DNA from: an uncultured Pseudomonadota bacterium
GTDB lineage: Bacteria; Pseudomonadota; Alphaproteobacteria; Rs-D84
Length of the DNA stretch: 24,056 nucleotides
Direction: 5' to 3'
Assembly: GCA_947306185.1 (NCBI GenBank)
Contig: CAMZFU010000011.1
Span: 1-24,056, forward strand
Of this stretch, positions 1 through 8,436 are shown piece by piece. The translations under genes and the position numbers were made by a program. The notes under the pieces are model-generated. The model had not been told where the DNA came from, did not search any database, and worked only from the letters and a program-made list of their open reading frames with translations. Positions within the stretch are counted from its first letter, which is position 1. Each line of letters begins with the position of its first letter.

Positions 1-2109
1 AGCATCACCGCTGTTGGCAAGTTCTGCTGTAGTTGTGAATGTATCGGCATCAAACGATGCGTAGCCTTCGTTTTCGAATTCATCAGTGTACGTTGACGGG
101 TCAGAAATCCAACGACCAAAATTCCAAACATATGCATCTATCGTTGAATTAAACACCACCGTGGTCGCAGTTGCACGGTTTTCAAACATATTTCCGGCGA
201 CCAATGTTGTATCAAATACACCAATGATACCGTCATTAGTGATGCCCACGTCAATCTTGGAACTGTTAAACCCAATCTGTGCCCCTTCAGAATTTTCTAT
301 ATTAGCATTACCATCAATTTTGACATTGTGCGTTACAAACGAAGAGTTATCACCAACCCCAATATTCGCCCCCAATGTTATACCATAGTCACCATCGCCC
401 GTACCAACACCATGAACGTCGATATCGGCATTTCTAAGTGCTACATTGGACGTAACACTGGTATCATTCCCTGTCAGAGAATAATACATGCCTTCGTGAT
501 TTTCATCTGTCGTATCACCAATCGCATTAATCAAACCACCGGTGCCCCCTTTGTGAATTGTGACCGTACCATCATTTGCATTATTCCCGGTCAAGGTGTA
601 AATACTGTTGGTTGTATAGGCCTTAAATGTCGGGTTATCCGTAATATTTCCATATTCAGACAACTTTCTTACCGTGTCAACTGTTTCTAAATCAGACAAC
701 AGTGTAAATCCATCCACAGAAATGGTATTTCCAGACAGGATATTAAATTTATCTATACCGTCTGCACTAACATCGACCAAAAGTTCAGAATAGTTACCCA
801 ACATTGTATGCGCCGAATAATCATTAATCGTATTATCTATCGTCTTTAATGATGCACCTGTTGCAACAGTAATCATAGTCCCCGTCAAATCCATAGGTGA
901 AGTTAGATGCAGTTGCCCCGAACCAACCGTAACCGTTTGGTTATTTAAAGAATTAGATATCTCAACCGTCCCACGACCAACGACATCTAATGTTCCGTTA
1001 AGTCCGTTGATACCACCAGCCAAGCTAAGAACTCTGTCTTCCGACGCATGCAACGTCAAAGCCCCCGCATTATAGATATCGTTTGCCACACCATTTGCGG
1101 TATTGTCACGGAAATTTATATCTTCATTCATCGCAGCAATGGTCATATCACCAGTATTATAAATTGCCCCACCTTCGCCACCGGCACTGTTTCCAGAGAA
1201 CCCAGAATCCGTAATTGTCATCACTCCGCCTTTTCCAGAATCTGTCCCTGTTGCATCTGCGTTTATAAATCTAGTGTTATAAATTGCGCCACCATTTGTC
1301 TGGGCCATATTATTGATAAATGTGGCACCTGTAATATCTGCCGTTGCAAATGTATTCGCAATTGCACCACCATTACCACCTACTTTGGAACCGTTTGCAG
1401 TATCTGTTGTATACCCCCATGCTTTATTAGAATCAAATATTGTCCCCCTGCCTATTTCTAACAAGTTTCCCAAATTGGCGAAACCACTTTCTGTTGCCTC
1501 TGACGCTTGCAATGTTCTGCGCGTTGCAATGGCACCACCATTATATCCCGTTTCATTCCCAATAAATGCAGAATTATAGATATGCAAAATACCATTAACC
1601 CCCATAGATATGGCACCACCACCAATGGGTTGACTGTCACTTTCAACCGGAGAACCATCAACAGCAATATTTGACTTATTATTGATAAATGAAATATCCG
1701 CACCAAAAATCGCAGAACCATAATTTCCTATGGCTCCACCATCATAAATGGAGGTATTATTCTTGAATACCGTTCCGTCTCCAATTGAAACTTCGCCAAT
1801 TTGTTTTGCAATACTAATGGCACCGCCTAATCCCGATTTATTTCCTTCAAATGCAGAATTATCTCCGATAATAACCCCTGCTTTATTGATAAATACAACT
1901 GAACTATCCCAAGTATCCGCCGCAATTTCATTTTTAATTTCCTGTTTGCCCCAATTCCCAGCATCAGGTATATAGTTATGTGTTGCACCCACCGCCGGTG
2001 TCGCTACTGCAATCAAGCCAAGTGCAATTGCGTTGCACAAGATACCATGACGTAACACCGCACGATATGCGGCCGTTAGTTCTTTTAATGTGGTTTTGGA
2101 TTGTTTCAT
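1..2109 (-). CDS. Pmp-like autotransporter/adhesin, N-terminal 703 codons (3' end beyond window)
   Basis: The reverse strand is open without a stop from an ATG at 2109 to base 1, so this is the start of a large protein that continues past the left edge. A strong AAGGAGAG ribosome site lies 6 bases before the ATG. The first ~42 residues form a long signal peptide: a basic, polar leader (MKQSKTTLKELTAAYRAVLRHG), then a hydrophobic stretch ending TPAVGA. From about residue 60 to 320 there are roughly eight spaced copies of FxxN (AFEGN, VFKNN, SFINN, AFIGN, IFDSN, TFINN, GFSGN, NFRDN), most followed 5-25 residues later by GGAI. This pairing is the hallmark of Chlamydia polymorphic membrane proteins and related beta-helix autotransporters. 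The rest is Asn/Thr/Asp/Gly-rich and reads as further beta-helix passenger. I infer a surface adhesin with a C-terminal barrel outside the window. No cysteine-rich or protease motif was seen. Confidence 0.85.
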   Translation of the reverse strand, partial: MKQSKTTLKELTAAYRAVLRHGILCNAIALGLIAVATPAVGATHNYIPDAGNWGKQEIKNEIAADTWDSSVVFINKAGVIIGDNSAFEGNKSGLGGAISIAKQIGEVSIGDGTVFKNNTSIYDGGAIGNYGSAIFGADISFINNKSNIAVDGSPVESDSQPIGGGAISMGVNGILHIYNSAFIGNETGYNGGAIATRRTLQASEATESGFANLGNLLEIGRGTIFDSNKAWGYTTDTANGSKVGGNGGAIANTFATADITGATFINNMAQTNGGAIYNTRFINADATGTDSGKGGVMTITDSGFSGNSAGGEGGAIYNTGDMTIAAMNEDINFRDNTANGVANDIYNAGALTLHASEDRVLSLAGGINGLNGTLDVVGRGTVEISNSLNNQTVTVGSGQLHLTSPMDLTGTMITVATGASLKTIDNTINDYSAHTMLGNYSELLVDVSADGIDKFNILSGNTISVDGFTLLSDLETVDTVRKLSEYGNITDNPTFKAYTTNSIYTLTGNNANDGTVTIHKGGTGGLINAIGDTTDENHEGMYYSLTGNDTSVTSNVALRNADIDVHGVGTGDGDYGITLGANIGVGDNSSFVTHNVKIDGNANIENSEGAQIGFNSSKIDVGITNDGIIGVFDTTLVAGNMFENRATATTVVFNSTIDAYVWNFGRWISDPSTYTDEFENEGYASFDADTFTTTAELANSGDA

Positions 2110-2360
2110 AAGGGCTCTCCTTTTTTTCCTTGATTGAATTTACTTAACTATATAAACATATTGTTTGCAAGTATTTATTAGTTAAAAAAATCGGATTTTG
2201 TACACAATTTTTCCACCGTCAAAAACACAGAGATTTCTGCGACTTTCTATTCAATTATTTTTTTACATTAATAGATGTATAAGACAAAAAACCTAAAAAA
2301 TTCTGGGCTTATAATTGTGTTACAATTTTTTTATTTATAAAAAACGAATTGAAATAAAAA

Positions 2361-3077
2361 CTATTTCCGAATCGGACCAGGTACACACAATTTAAGATAT
2401 TCGCGCAGTAACGCCCTTTTCATTAAACCATTCCCCGTACCCCCAACAAAGAACCGATAGAAATCACCAAACACTGCCTCTTCCCAATCTATCATCGCGA
2501 TGATATCAAATGTACGCGGATTTATAATAAAATTATCCCATAAATCGTTCTGATTCCAACCGTGCATAATTGACGGCTTTTCGTTTTTATTATTTTTCAG
2601 ATCACGAATTTCTTTTGGGTCCGCCGTACCAACGACGTAAAAGAACCGTGCCAATTGCCGTGCAATTTTATCCACATGCGCATTTTGTTCTGCGCGGTCC
2701 AAATCATGAAAACCGATACCACGCACACATTCATATTTACGAATCGCCAAATCATCAAAATAAACTATTTCCATTTTCGGAATCTTTATCGGCGATATCG
2801 GGCGCAACGCATCTGTTATGCGTTTTTCACGTGTCGCAATTTCCACACCATTTGTTTTTAACGGGAATTTCAATACGTATTTATCATCAACATTTACAAC
2901 CAGATTCACACCGCGATATCCGCATGTGCACCGTATGCGCGGATTACGGGCGGAAGAAAAACTTTTTGCAAATTGAATCCATTTGTAAATCGGATAATTT
3001 AGACGTAACCGAAACATATGACGTTTATGCTTGTTCGGAATAAATACACATAAAATATTTACTAATAATTTCTTCAT
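2361..3077 (-). CDS. Kinase-like phosphotransferase (APH/choline-kinase-like fold), paralogue 2
   Basis: A 238-residue protein, clearly paralogous to the gene just upstream; its ATG overlaps that gene's stop codon by four bases (ATGA), implying translational coupling. Visible kinase landmarks are a basic N-terminus, YVLKFP with the presumed ATP-binding Lys70, the ATREKR helix with Glu84, QNDLWDNF with catalytic-type Asp178 and Asn182, and IDWEEA with metal-binding Asp197. The catalytic loop begins Gln-Asn-Asp where the paralogue has His-Gly-Asp, so the usual histidine is replaced, and Asp-to-Asn spacing is one residue shorter than in classical HxDxxxxN aminoglycoside/choline kinases. The substrate is not evident. 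Location beside a GT8 glycosyltransferase suggests phosphorylation of LPS core or another surface sugar (inference). It may have reduced activity. Confidence 0.6.
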   Translation of the reverse strand: MKKLLVNILCVFIPNKHKRHMFRLRLNYPIYKWIQFAKSFSSARNPRIRCTCGYRGVNLVVNVDDKYVLKFPLKTNGVEIATREKRITDALRPISPIKIPKMEIVYFDDLAIRKYECVRGIGFHDLDRAEQNAHVDKIARQLARFFYVVGTADPKEIRDLKNNKNEKPSIMHGWNQNDLWDNFIINPRTFDIIAMIDWEEAVFGDFYRFFVGGTGNGLMKRALLREYLKLCVPGPIRK

Positions 3078-3823
3078 TTGCGTGCCCCGCCCCGCCTAAA
3101 ATACATACGGGTATATTCCATCATCACCAAAACCAACAACCCGCGATATCCAAAACGCGCCCAATGATAATCTGCGGAATACAAACACGGATACAATGAA
3201 CCGAAATTCGCAGATTCCCAATCGATAAAGAACGTTATATCAAATGTCTTGGGGTCAACCATAAAGTTTTGCCATATATCGCCATGATTCCACCCAAACA
3301 TAAAATCCGGTTTTTCTTTTGGATTTGATTTTAGATCAGAAATCTCTTTTGGATCCGCCAAGGCCAACACATACAAAAAAATCGCAATCTGCTTTGCCAA
3401 ATGTGGTGCATGCCCCGCAACATCGGCCACAGATAAATCAGAAAACAATTTGCCGTGTGCGAATTCATATTTTTTTATCACGATACTTTTGTACGGAATT
3501 ATTTCCATCTTTGGCAATTTTATCGGAGATACTTTACGCAACGCATCTGTGATTCTTTGTTCACGAACGGCCAATTCGCGCCCATCATTTTTAAGTGGAA
3601 ATTTAAACACGTATTTATCATTCAATATCACAACCAAATTACAGCATATCCATCCAACCTTGGTCCGTATCTTGCATTTTTTCATATGATGACGGCGCGC
3701 ATAGTCGCGAACAAAACGCATATAGTCATAAACCTGGGGGTAATAAAGCATCGTGCGAACCTTGTCGCGCAAAGATTTTTTCCAAATGAACGCACATATA
3801 ATATTTGCCAATGTATGACGCAT
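3074..3823 (-). CDS. Kinase-like phosphotransferase (APH/choline-kinase-like fold), paralogue 1
   Basis: A 249-residue protein sharing its architecture with the downstream gene: YVFKFP (Lys74), LAVREQR (Glu88), NHGDIWQNF (His180, Asp182, Asn186) and FIDWESANFG (Asp201). These correspond to the ATP-binding lysine, helix-C glutamate, catalytic loop and DFG-like metal site of the APH/choline-kinase/heptose-kinase superfamily. This copy keeps the His-x-Asp. The start follows a purine-rich GGGTGGG site, and a TATAAT box lies just upstream (3847-3852, minus). It is separated from the GT8 gene upstream by about 80 bases. A sugar or lipid-headgroup kinase acting on envelope glycans is the best guess from context. 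Family assignment rests on motifs only. Confidence 0.62.
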   Translation of the reverse strand: MRHTLANIICAFIWKKSLRDKVRTMLYYPQVYDYMRFVRDYARRHHMKKCKIRTKVGWICCNLVVILNDKYVFKFPLKNDGRELAVREQRITDALRKVSPIKLPKMEIIPYKSIVIKKYEFAHGKLFSDLSVADVAGHAPHLAKQIAIFLYVLALADPKEISDLKSNPKEKPDFMFGWNHGDIWQNFMVDPKTFDITFFIDWESANFGSLYPCLYSADYHWARFGYRGLLVLVMMEYTRMYFRRGGARK

Positions 3824-3846
3824 AATTTTTTCCCACCCGTTTTAAG

Positions 3847-3852
3847 ATTATA
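3847..3852 (-). promoter_or_regulatory. -10 box (TATAAT) before the kinase-like pair
   Basis: A perfect TATAAT on the minus strand lies about 24 bases before the ATG at 3823. No convincing -35 hexamer is seen at the expected distance, so only the -10 is called. It implies the kinase pair can be transcribed independently of the GT8 gene. Confidence 0.4.
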
Positions 3853-3903
3853 TTCCCAATGCCATCATAGTATATTCCATAAAATTATGTAAAGGAATAA
3901 AAA

Positions 3904-4839
3904 CTATTTTGATTTATAATCTTTATCACTATAAAGGCCCGTTTGGCGCGCAACATTCCACCAGTATTCAGAAAATACCGGACGGCGACCGACCTCGTAC
4001 CAGGGTTTCATATAATCAGAATAATGCAACACAACCAGGTTATGTTTCAAATCATCCAATTCTGATTCTGGATAAATCTTGAATATGCGCGACCCATGTG
4101 ACAGTTGGAAATTATACCGCAATGGCAAGAATGTTATCCGCCCAACAAGAGTATAATTTAACACATCTTGATCCGGGTTGCTGTATTCATGCGTCCGCGA
4201 TTCTTGGACCCATTTATCATAGATATTTTCTTGACGAATCTTGTCCAAATCCATCAACAAGAATCCAGAATTGATATACTTTGTTGTCCGTGTCGGGACG
4301 GCGGCAATAACATTGTTACCCAATTCCAATTCATATATATCTATTAAATCGCGGAAAAATATTATATCAATGTCCGCATAAATAATGCGTGAAACATTAG
4401 GAACCAATTTTGGCAACATTAAACGATACCACATTGCAACTGGCCATTTGCCACGCCAAGATTCATCAAAATCATTATTACCCAAAATAAATTGAACCGT
4501 CGTTTCGGTGCCGGCAAGCACCCCACGAATTATATTCTTGCAATCTTCATCAACATCTGGTGTCACAACGCAATATATATCATAATCGCAACGATCCTTG
4601 GACGCAATCAACAATGATTTAATTGTAACCGCCGCCATTTTGCACCCACGCGCATCAAAACAAAACGCCATTGGAATCTTCACAGGATATTTCTTGCGCG
4701 GGATAACCGTTTGTCCAACCGTAGAAATAAGTCCCCAATACCTTATCTTATCCCGATGTAAACGACGCAAAGAACGCGTTTTACCGAACATACCCGCAAC
4801 TGTTGCACATACCTGACGAAACTTGCTGTATTTATACAT
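3904..4839 (-). CDS. Glycosyltransferase family 8 (LPS-type hexosyltransferase)
   Basis: A 311-residue protein with the landmarks of GT8 retaining glycosyltransferases. From about residue 56 it reads MAFCFDARGCKMAAVTIKSL, the nucleotide-sugar-binding start. Next come WRGKWPVAMWYRLMLPKL, then the metal-binding DxD in RIIYADIDIIFF (Asp156, Asp158), INSGFLLMDL, the DQDVLN motif and a terminal HYSDYMKPW segment. GT8 enzymes such as WaaJ/RfaJ transfer glucose or galactose from UDP-sugars to LPS core. The first ~50 residues are basic and not part of the catalytic domain. An AGAGG ribosome site precedes the ATG. With the two kinase-like genes downstream on the same strand, it probably serves envelope-glycan assembly at the cytoplasmic face of the inner membrane. 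Donor and acceptor cannot be read from sequence. Confidence 0.85.
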   Translation of the reverse strand: MYKYSKFRQVCATVAGMFGKTRSLRRLHRDKIRYWGLISTVGQTVIPRKKYPVKIPMAFCFDARGCKMAAVTIKSLLIASKDRCDYDIYCVVTPDVDEDCKNIIRGVLAGTETTVQFILGNNDFDESWRGKWPVAMWYRLMLPKLVPNVSRIIYADIDIIFFRDLIDIYELELGNNVIAAVPTRTTKYINSGFLLMDLDKIRQENIYDKWVQESRTHEYSNPDQDVLNYTLVGRITFLPLRYNFQLSHGSRIFKIYPESELDDLKHNLVVLHYSDYMKPWYEVGRRPVFSEYWWNVARQTGLYSDKDYKSK

Positions 4840-4969
4840 GCGAAACCTCTTGGTTCATTACTCTATTATCGTAAAGGAAAAAATACCCAATGGCAAGATA
4901 AAACACTGGATTTTTTAATATGCAAATAATACCATACGCAATCATAATAAATATACGGGGGTTCTAGGC

Positions 4970-5533
4970 ATGAATATAGTTTTTTGTCACGGTGTTATGG
5001 GACCAGATGAAAATTGGAACAACAAAACATACAACGAATCCAAGGGTTGGAAAGATTGGTTGCAATTCACCACCGAGGCCGAACATGATGTTTTAATGCA
5101 GATTCCACGATTTCCCCACGCGCACGCGTTGCTTATGAAATATGATGAATGGGAAAAAATTATGAATACCCAGGATATAAATGCGGACACCACATTAATC
5201 GGCCATTCTGCGGGCGGTGGTTTCATATTAAAATATATGGCGATACACCCCGATTTGCATGTCAGACAAATTGTATTGGTTGCCCCATGGATTGATACAG
5301 ATGACTTTCAACCATTTGGATTTTATAAAGGCCTTGGTCTAAATAATAATATAGTTACCCGCACTAAACTTGGCATAGATATGATGGTTTCCGATGATGA
5401 TATGCCACATATAATTTCCAGCACCGAAAAAATCATGAAAGATATGCCGAACATCAACGTTCATCGCTTTTCCAAATACGGACATTTCATATTGCCAAGG
5501 TTACCAGAAATAATGCCGATAATTAAATTCTAA
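4970..5533 (+). CDS. RBBP9/YdeN-like serine hydrolase (alpha/beta fold)
   Basis: A 187-residue small alpha/beta hydrolase. The N-terminus MNIVFCHGVMG is the first strand and oxyanion-type loop. LIGHSAGGG gives the nucleophile elbow with Ser80. An acidic stretch SDDDMPHI (Asp142-144) supplies the likely acid, and FSKYGHFI gives His172 near the C-terminus. Size and layout match RBBP9/YdeN-type serine hydrolases of about 180-190 residues; the physiological substrate of that family is generally unknown. The start lies downstream of a G-rich GGGGG element. The gene is convergent with the GNAT gene, the two stop codons being one base apart. Confidence 0.78.
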   Translation: MNIVFCHGVMGPDENWNNKTYNESKGWKDWLQFTTEAEHDVLMQIPRFPHAHALLMKYDEWEKIMNTQDINADTTLIGHSAGGGFILKYMAIHPDLHVRQIVLVAPWIDTDDFQPFGFYKGLGLNNNIVTRTKLGIDMMVSDDDMPHIISSTEKIMKDMPNINVHRFSKYGHFILPRLPEIMPIIKF

Positions 5534-5534
5534 A

Positions 5535-6083
5535 TTATTTTTCTAGTATTTTTTCCAATAAATATTCGTGTTGCCATTCGCCATCTATGTACAGTTCATT
5601 GTATTGAATCCCCGTGATAATAAAATCGTGTTTAATACAATTCACGATTGACGCGATATTTTTATGGCGAATACCCGCTTTTAATTTTTTCACACCATTT
5701 TCACACGCCCATTTTTCAAGAATTTGCAAGAATTTGCTACCCAAACCATTACGCGTATATTTATTCAATACCGACATCCCAACCCCGGCAACTCTGCCCA
5801 TGCAATACGGATGTTTCGGCATAACTTTGCTGATGGATGCACTGCCAATTATATTGTCACCATCCCATGCCGCGATAAAGCACCTGTCCGGACTCTCATA
5901 GAACCGCATAGATTCTTCTTTATCCTTTTTAGGTTCGCCCGGATAACGAAATGTTTGAACCGCACCAACATCACGCGAGAATTTTGCCAAGTATTTCATC
6001 ATCGCATCATAATCCCCTGCCCGGACGCGACGAATTGTAACAACTTTTCCGTTTTTTAATTTAAACTGAATTGCACGGTTCAT
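5535..6083 (-). CDS. GNAT-family N-acetyltransferase
   Basis: A 182-residue single-domain GNAT protein. The N-terminal half begins VTIRRVRAGDYDAMMKYL, the usual first strand and helix. The central GVGMSVLNKYTRNGLGSKFLQILEKWA matches the V(x)nRxxGxG acetyl-CoA pyrophosphate-binding region in the form NGLGSK. It continues with a strand ending in a GIRHKNIASI segment and a C-terminal Tyr-rich strand (QYNELYIDGEWQHEYLLEKIL). Substrate is not predictable. It begins 5 bases after the stop of the PQ-loop membrane gene, so the two form an operon (membrane protein first). Confidence 0.85.
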   Translation of the reverse strand: MNRAIQFKLKNGKVVTIRRVRAGDYDAMMKYLAKFSRDVGAVQTFRYPGEPKKDKEESMRFYESPDRCFIAAWDGDNIIGSASISKVMPKHPYCMGRVAGVGMSVLNKYTRNGLGSKFLQILEKWACENGVKKLKAGIRHKNIASIVNCIKHDFIITGIQYNELYIDGEWQHEYLLEKILEK

Positions 6084-6088
6084 AACAC

Positions 6089-6382
6089 TTACCTTCTTTT
6101 TCTATTTCTTTTTGTTCGTTTCTGATACCGCATGGTTAGCCATAATACAATAAACAAGAAAACCAAATCCAATGTGCAAATAAAGATTACGCCAAGCTCT
6201 GGACTCTCCAATAACACGTACGATAAATAGCACAAATCGGCGGTAATCCACACAAACCAACTGGACAAACTTAAATCATCTGCGTGTTTGGTTTTAAGCA
6301 GTTTTATTATCTGGGGCATATACGCCATAAATTCCAATACAGTATAAAGCGACAATAAAAACATGGCGATGGTAAATTTCAT
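6089..6382 (-). CDS. PQ-loop / SemiSWEET-like membrane protein
   Basis: A 97-residue protein with three hydrophobic spans at about residues 4-24, 42-60 and 64-84, followed by a strongly basic tail (KRTKRNRKRR). The first span ends in YMPQIIKLLKTKHADDLSLSSWFVW. This is the PQ-loop pattern: Pro23-Gln24, then a Thr-Lys and a DLS...W segment, as in bacterial SemiSWEET sugar transporters, which work as dimers of three-helix units. Length fits SemiSWEETs (85-100 aa). Whether it carries sugar or another solute is unknown. It is first in a two-gene operon with the GNAT gene, and a TATAAT box lies about 23 bases upstream. Confidence 0.75.
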   Translation of the reverse strand: MKFTIAMFLLSLYTVLEFMAYMPQIIKLLKTKHADDLSLSSWFVWITADLCYLSYVLLESPELGVIFICTLDLVFLFIVLWLTMRYQKRTKRNRKRR

Positions 6383-6404
6383 ACGACACTCCCCCTAAAC
6401 AGGA

Positions 6405-6410
6405 ATTATA
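6405..6410 (-). promoter_or_regulatory. -10 box (TATAAT) of the PQ-loop/GNAT operon
   Basis: A perfect TATAAT on the minus strand lies about 23 bases before the ATG at 6382, with a G-rich ribosome site (GGGGGAG) in between. The -35 region is only T-rich. Confidence 0.45.
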
Positions 6411-6433
6411 TCATAAAAACCACAATAAAAAAA

Positions 6434-6439
6434 TATAAT
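6434..6439 (+). promoter_or_regulatory. Possible -10 box overlapping the first ATG of the 383-aa gene
   Basis: TATAAT overlaps the ATG at 6438. If this is the working promoter, translation must begin downstream, at the ATG at 6474 or 6510. No good -35 and no Shine-Dalgarno sequence were seen. Confidence 0.3.
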
Positions 6440-7589
6440 GGAAAATTATATCGATTTTTGCTATATAACCCATATGGAGAATGCGGGAAAACAACACAAT
6501 GTGAACAAAATGTCAGACGAAGCATACATAGAAGAAATCATTTCCGCCAACCCAGATGTTCCATCCGTAAAGCAAATTCTGTATGGATACAGTGGCCACG
6601 CACCCACCGAAGAATCCCTGGAAAACATAATTCTATATAACACCAATCTTGACCCCGTAGATTTGATGCAGTACCAAGGTCCACTTGGAAAGCCACCAAA
6701 ACATGCGCTTTCAAAAGATTTATCTCTTGTTAATTCAAATTTCTTTAATGCGTACACTGGGGATTATCCTGTCAATTCTATGCCGCATATCTGTATGGCA
6801 AACGATAATCTTGAAGATACAGATTCACCATTAAATTTAGAGGATATATTTAACGAGTTTCCATTTTTTCACTTTGGTGGCCTTTCATTCACATGTACAC
6901 ACGAATACGATTGGAATTTCAAGCATGAAAAATCTGGGGCACGGGATATATTTGAATCGCGTTACGGCATTAAAATTGATGAAGTGTATATTTCCCTTAA
7001 TGAACTATCCCGTGTCGCCGATTTTGCCGGCATATTAACACCAATAGATGATTTCTTGGTCACGGGCAATTATAACGACACGATACTAACCATTTGGGAT
7101 AATGATTTTACTTATTCGTCCAAAGATTCATTGGAAAAACAAGAATGTAATTTTAGGCCGATCTTTGCCATTGACCGTGGCATTCCACTTAAATACATTA
7201 AAACGACAAATGATAAAGAACCCTTTTCTGGCAAGCGCGATAAAAAATTGCAACAAGAATATAATATTCAACGTAAATTGCACCTGGCCAAATTGAATAA
7301 TATTTTTAGACACCACGACGCAAACGGAAAAGATTTTATAAATGATTACCCCGCAGACATAGATTTTCTTGTTAAAACCGGATTACATCAATTTACTTTT
7401 TTAAGTTATGATAGGTTTTTACAAAACGGCGATTTCTTTATTACGAATGTACGTTATAATACGGACAGCACCGACCCAAAATACGTGATAAAGAAATGCA
7501 GTTTCCAAGAGTTACCACAACAAATAAAAATGATTCAATGCGCCCGCGTAAGCCACTTTAATAAAATGTACAGCGGTAAAATAAAGTAA
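6438..7589 (+). CDS. Hypothetical protein, 383 aa, no recognised family
   Basis: I do not recognise this protein. It is soluble: no signal peptide or membrane span. It is acidic and rich in Asn, Asp, Phe and Tyr. Notable segments are an aromatic block NEFPFFHFGGLSF (about residue 140) followed by CTHEYDWNFKHEKSG, and a central regular alpha/beta-looking part (DEVYISLNELSRVADFAGILTPIDDFLVTGNY). The C-terminal half is Lys-rich. The start is uncertain: the ATG at 6438 overlaps a TATAAT sequence, and in-frame ATGs at 6474 and 6510 are alternatives; none has a clear Shine-Dalgarno site. Codon use looks like its neighbours. It opens a run of accessory genes on the plus strand. Confidence 0.7.
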   Translation: MENYIDFCYITHMENAGKQHNVNKMSDEAYIEEIISANPDVPSVKQILYGYSGHAPTEESLENIILYNTNLDPVDLMQYQGPLGKPPKHALSKDLSLVNSNFFNAYTGDYPVNSMPHICMANDNLEDTDSPLNLEDIFNEFPFFHFGGLSFTCTHEYDWNFKHEKSGARDIFESRYGIKIDEVYISLNELSRVADFAGILTPIDDFLVTGNYNDTILTIWDNDFTYSSKDSLEKQECNFRPIFAIDRGIPLKYIKTTNDKEPFSGKRDKKLQQEYNIQRKLHLAKLNNIFRHHDANGKDFINDYPADIDFLVKTGLHQFTFLSYDRFLQNGDFFITNVRYNTDSTDPKYVIKKCSFQELPQQIKMIQCARVSHFNKMYSGKIK

Positions 7590-7606
7590 AATCGCAAAGT
7601 TGGAAC

Positions 7607-7636
7607 TGGACATTTGATATACCAGATTGCTATAAT
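7607..7636 (+). promoter_or_regulatory. Sigma70-type promoter of the methyltransferase gene
   Basis: TGGACA at 7607-7612 and TATAAT at 7631-7636 are separated by 18 bases. An AAGGGGG ribosome site then precedes the ATG at 7663. Confidence 0.65.
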
Positions 7637-7662
7637 ACCCCATATAATCAAAGGGGGCCATT

Positions 7663-8337
7663 ATGACCAATATCATTAAATCCCAAGGTTGGAATTGGAA
7701 TATTATCTCTGATGATTTTGCCGATATGTGGAAGACCCCTGCCCCGGAATCTTTCTACCTTTTGCACCGTTGGAAAAGTCAGGGCAAAAATAAATTCCTT
7801 GATTTGGGATGCGGTTTGGGGCGACACACAATTTCGTTTGCGGCAAATGGTTTTGATGTGTCCGCATTTGATATAAGCCCAGATGCAATAAATCATACAA
7901 CCAATTGGGCCCAAGAATTGGGATTACATATTGATATCAAAATGGGCGATATGTTAAACATACCGTTCCAAGATGAAAGTATGGATTGTATTTTGTGTAT
8001 GAATGTTATTTCCCATACCGACACCCGTGGTATGTATAAAATAGCCGACGAATTAAAACGTGTACTTAAAACCGGTGGCGAATGCTACCTAACCCTGGGG
8101 TCCAAAGAAACATGGGGGTATAAACAAGATTGGCCGTTGGTGGATGAAAATACAAAATTGCGTGATGAACCAGGGCCCGAATATATGGTTCCACATTTTT
8201 ACGCGGACTATGATTTGATATTCAAGATATTTAGGGATTTCAACATTGTCGATATAAAACACGTTGGAAATTATTATGACCATGACGGCCAAACGTTTGA
8301 AGCATATCATTGGCATGTTCTGATAAAGAAAAAATAA
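7663..8337 (+). CDS. Class I SAM-dependent methyltransferase
   Basis: A 224-residue Rossmann-fold methyltransferase. Motif I is KFLDLGCGLGRHT (residues 44-56, the SAM-binding glycine loop). The acidic end of strand 2 is VSAFDIS with Asp70. A third-strand motif reads IKMGDMLNIPF, and motif IV is DCILCMNVISHTDT, followed by ELKRVLKTGGECYLTLGSKET. This resembles the Methyltransf_11/25 type, usually acting on small molecules. After the core there is a C-terminal segment with PHFYADYDLIFKIF and a strand ending HVLIKKK, as in SAM methyltransferases with a small cap. The methyl acceptor is unknown. It has its own promoter and a strong ribosome site. Confidence 0.88.
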   Translation: MTNIIKSQGWNWNIISDDFADMWKTPAPESFYLLHRWKSQGKNKFLDLGCGLGRHTISFAANGFDVSAFDISPDAINHTTNWAQELGLHIDIKMGDMLNIPFQDESMDCILCMNVISHTDTRGMYKIADELKRVLKTGGECYLTLGSKETWGYKQDWPLVDENTKLRDEPGPEYMVPHFYADYDLIFKIFRDFNIVDIKHVGNYYDHDGQTFEAYHWHVLIKKK

Positions 8338-8378
8338 TTCCGCATATTCGATTTTAACCGAGAAAATCAACACTATTA

Positions 8379-8407
8379 TTGACAAAACACAATATTCGTG
8401 TTATATA
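8379..8407 (+). promoter_or_regulatory. Sigma70-type promoter of the PcfJ-like/LRR gene
   Basis: A perfect TTGACA at 8379-8384 and TATATA at 8402-8407 are spaced by 17 bases. The predicted 5' leader before the ATG at 8437 is only about 20 bases and contains no Shine-Dalgarno sequence. Confidence 0.65.
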
Positions 8408-8436
8408 TTAAGTAGATAAAAAAAGCACGACAATTT

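Noticed and set aside
86..1975. Several plus-strand open frames (86-388, 328-690, 1048-1461, 1313-1579, 1748-1975) and one on minus at 1458-1721
   Set aside because: They are shadows of the long minus-strand autotransporter frame, which has a signal peptide and regular repeats; the shadow proteins have no domain-like features.
2110..2360. Possible promoter or small gene in the AT-rich gap before the Pmp-like gene
   Set aside because: Several TATA-like and TTGCAA-like words occur but none at proper spacing, and no open frame with a ribosome site was found; only the AAGGAGAG site is convincing.
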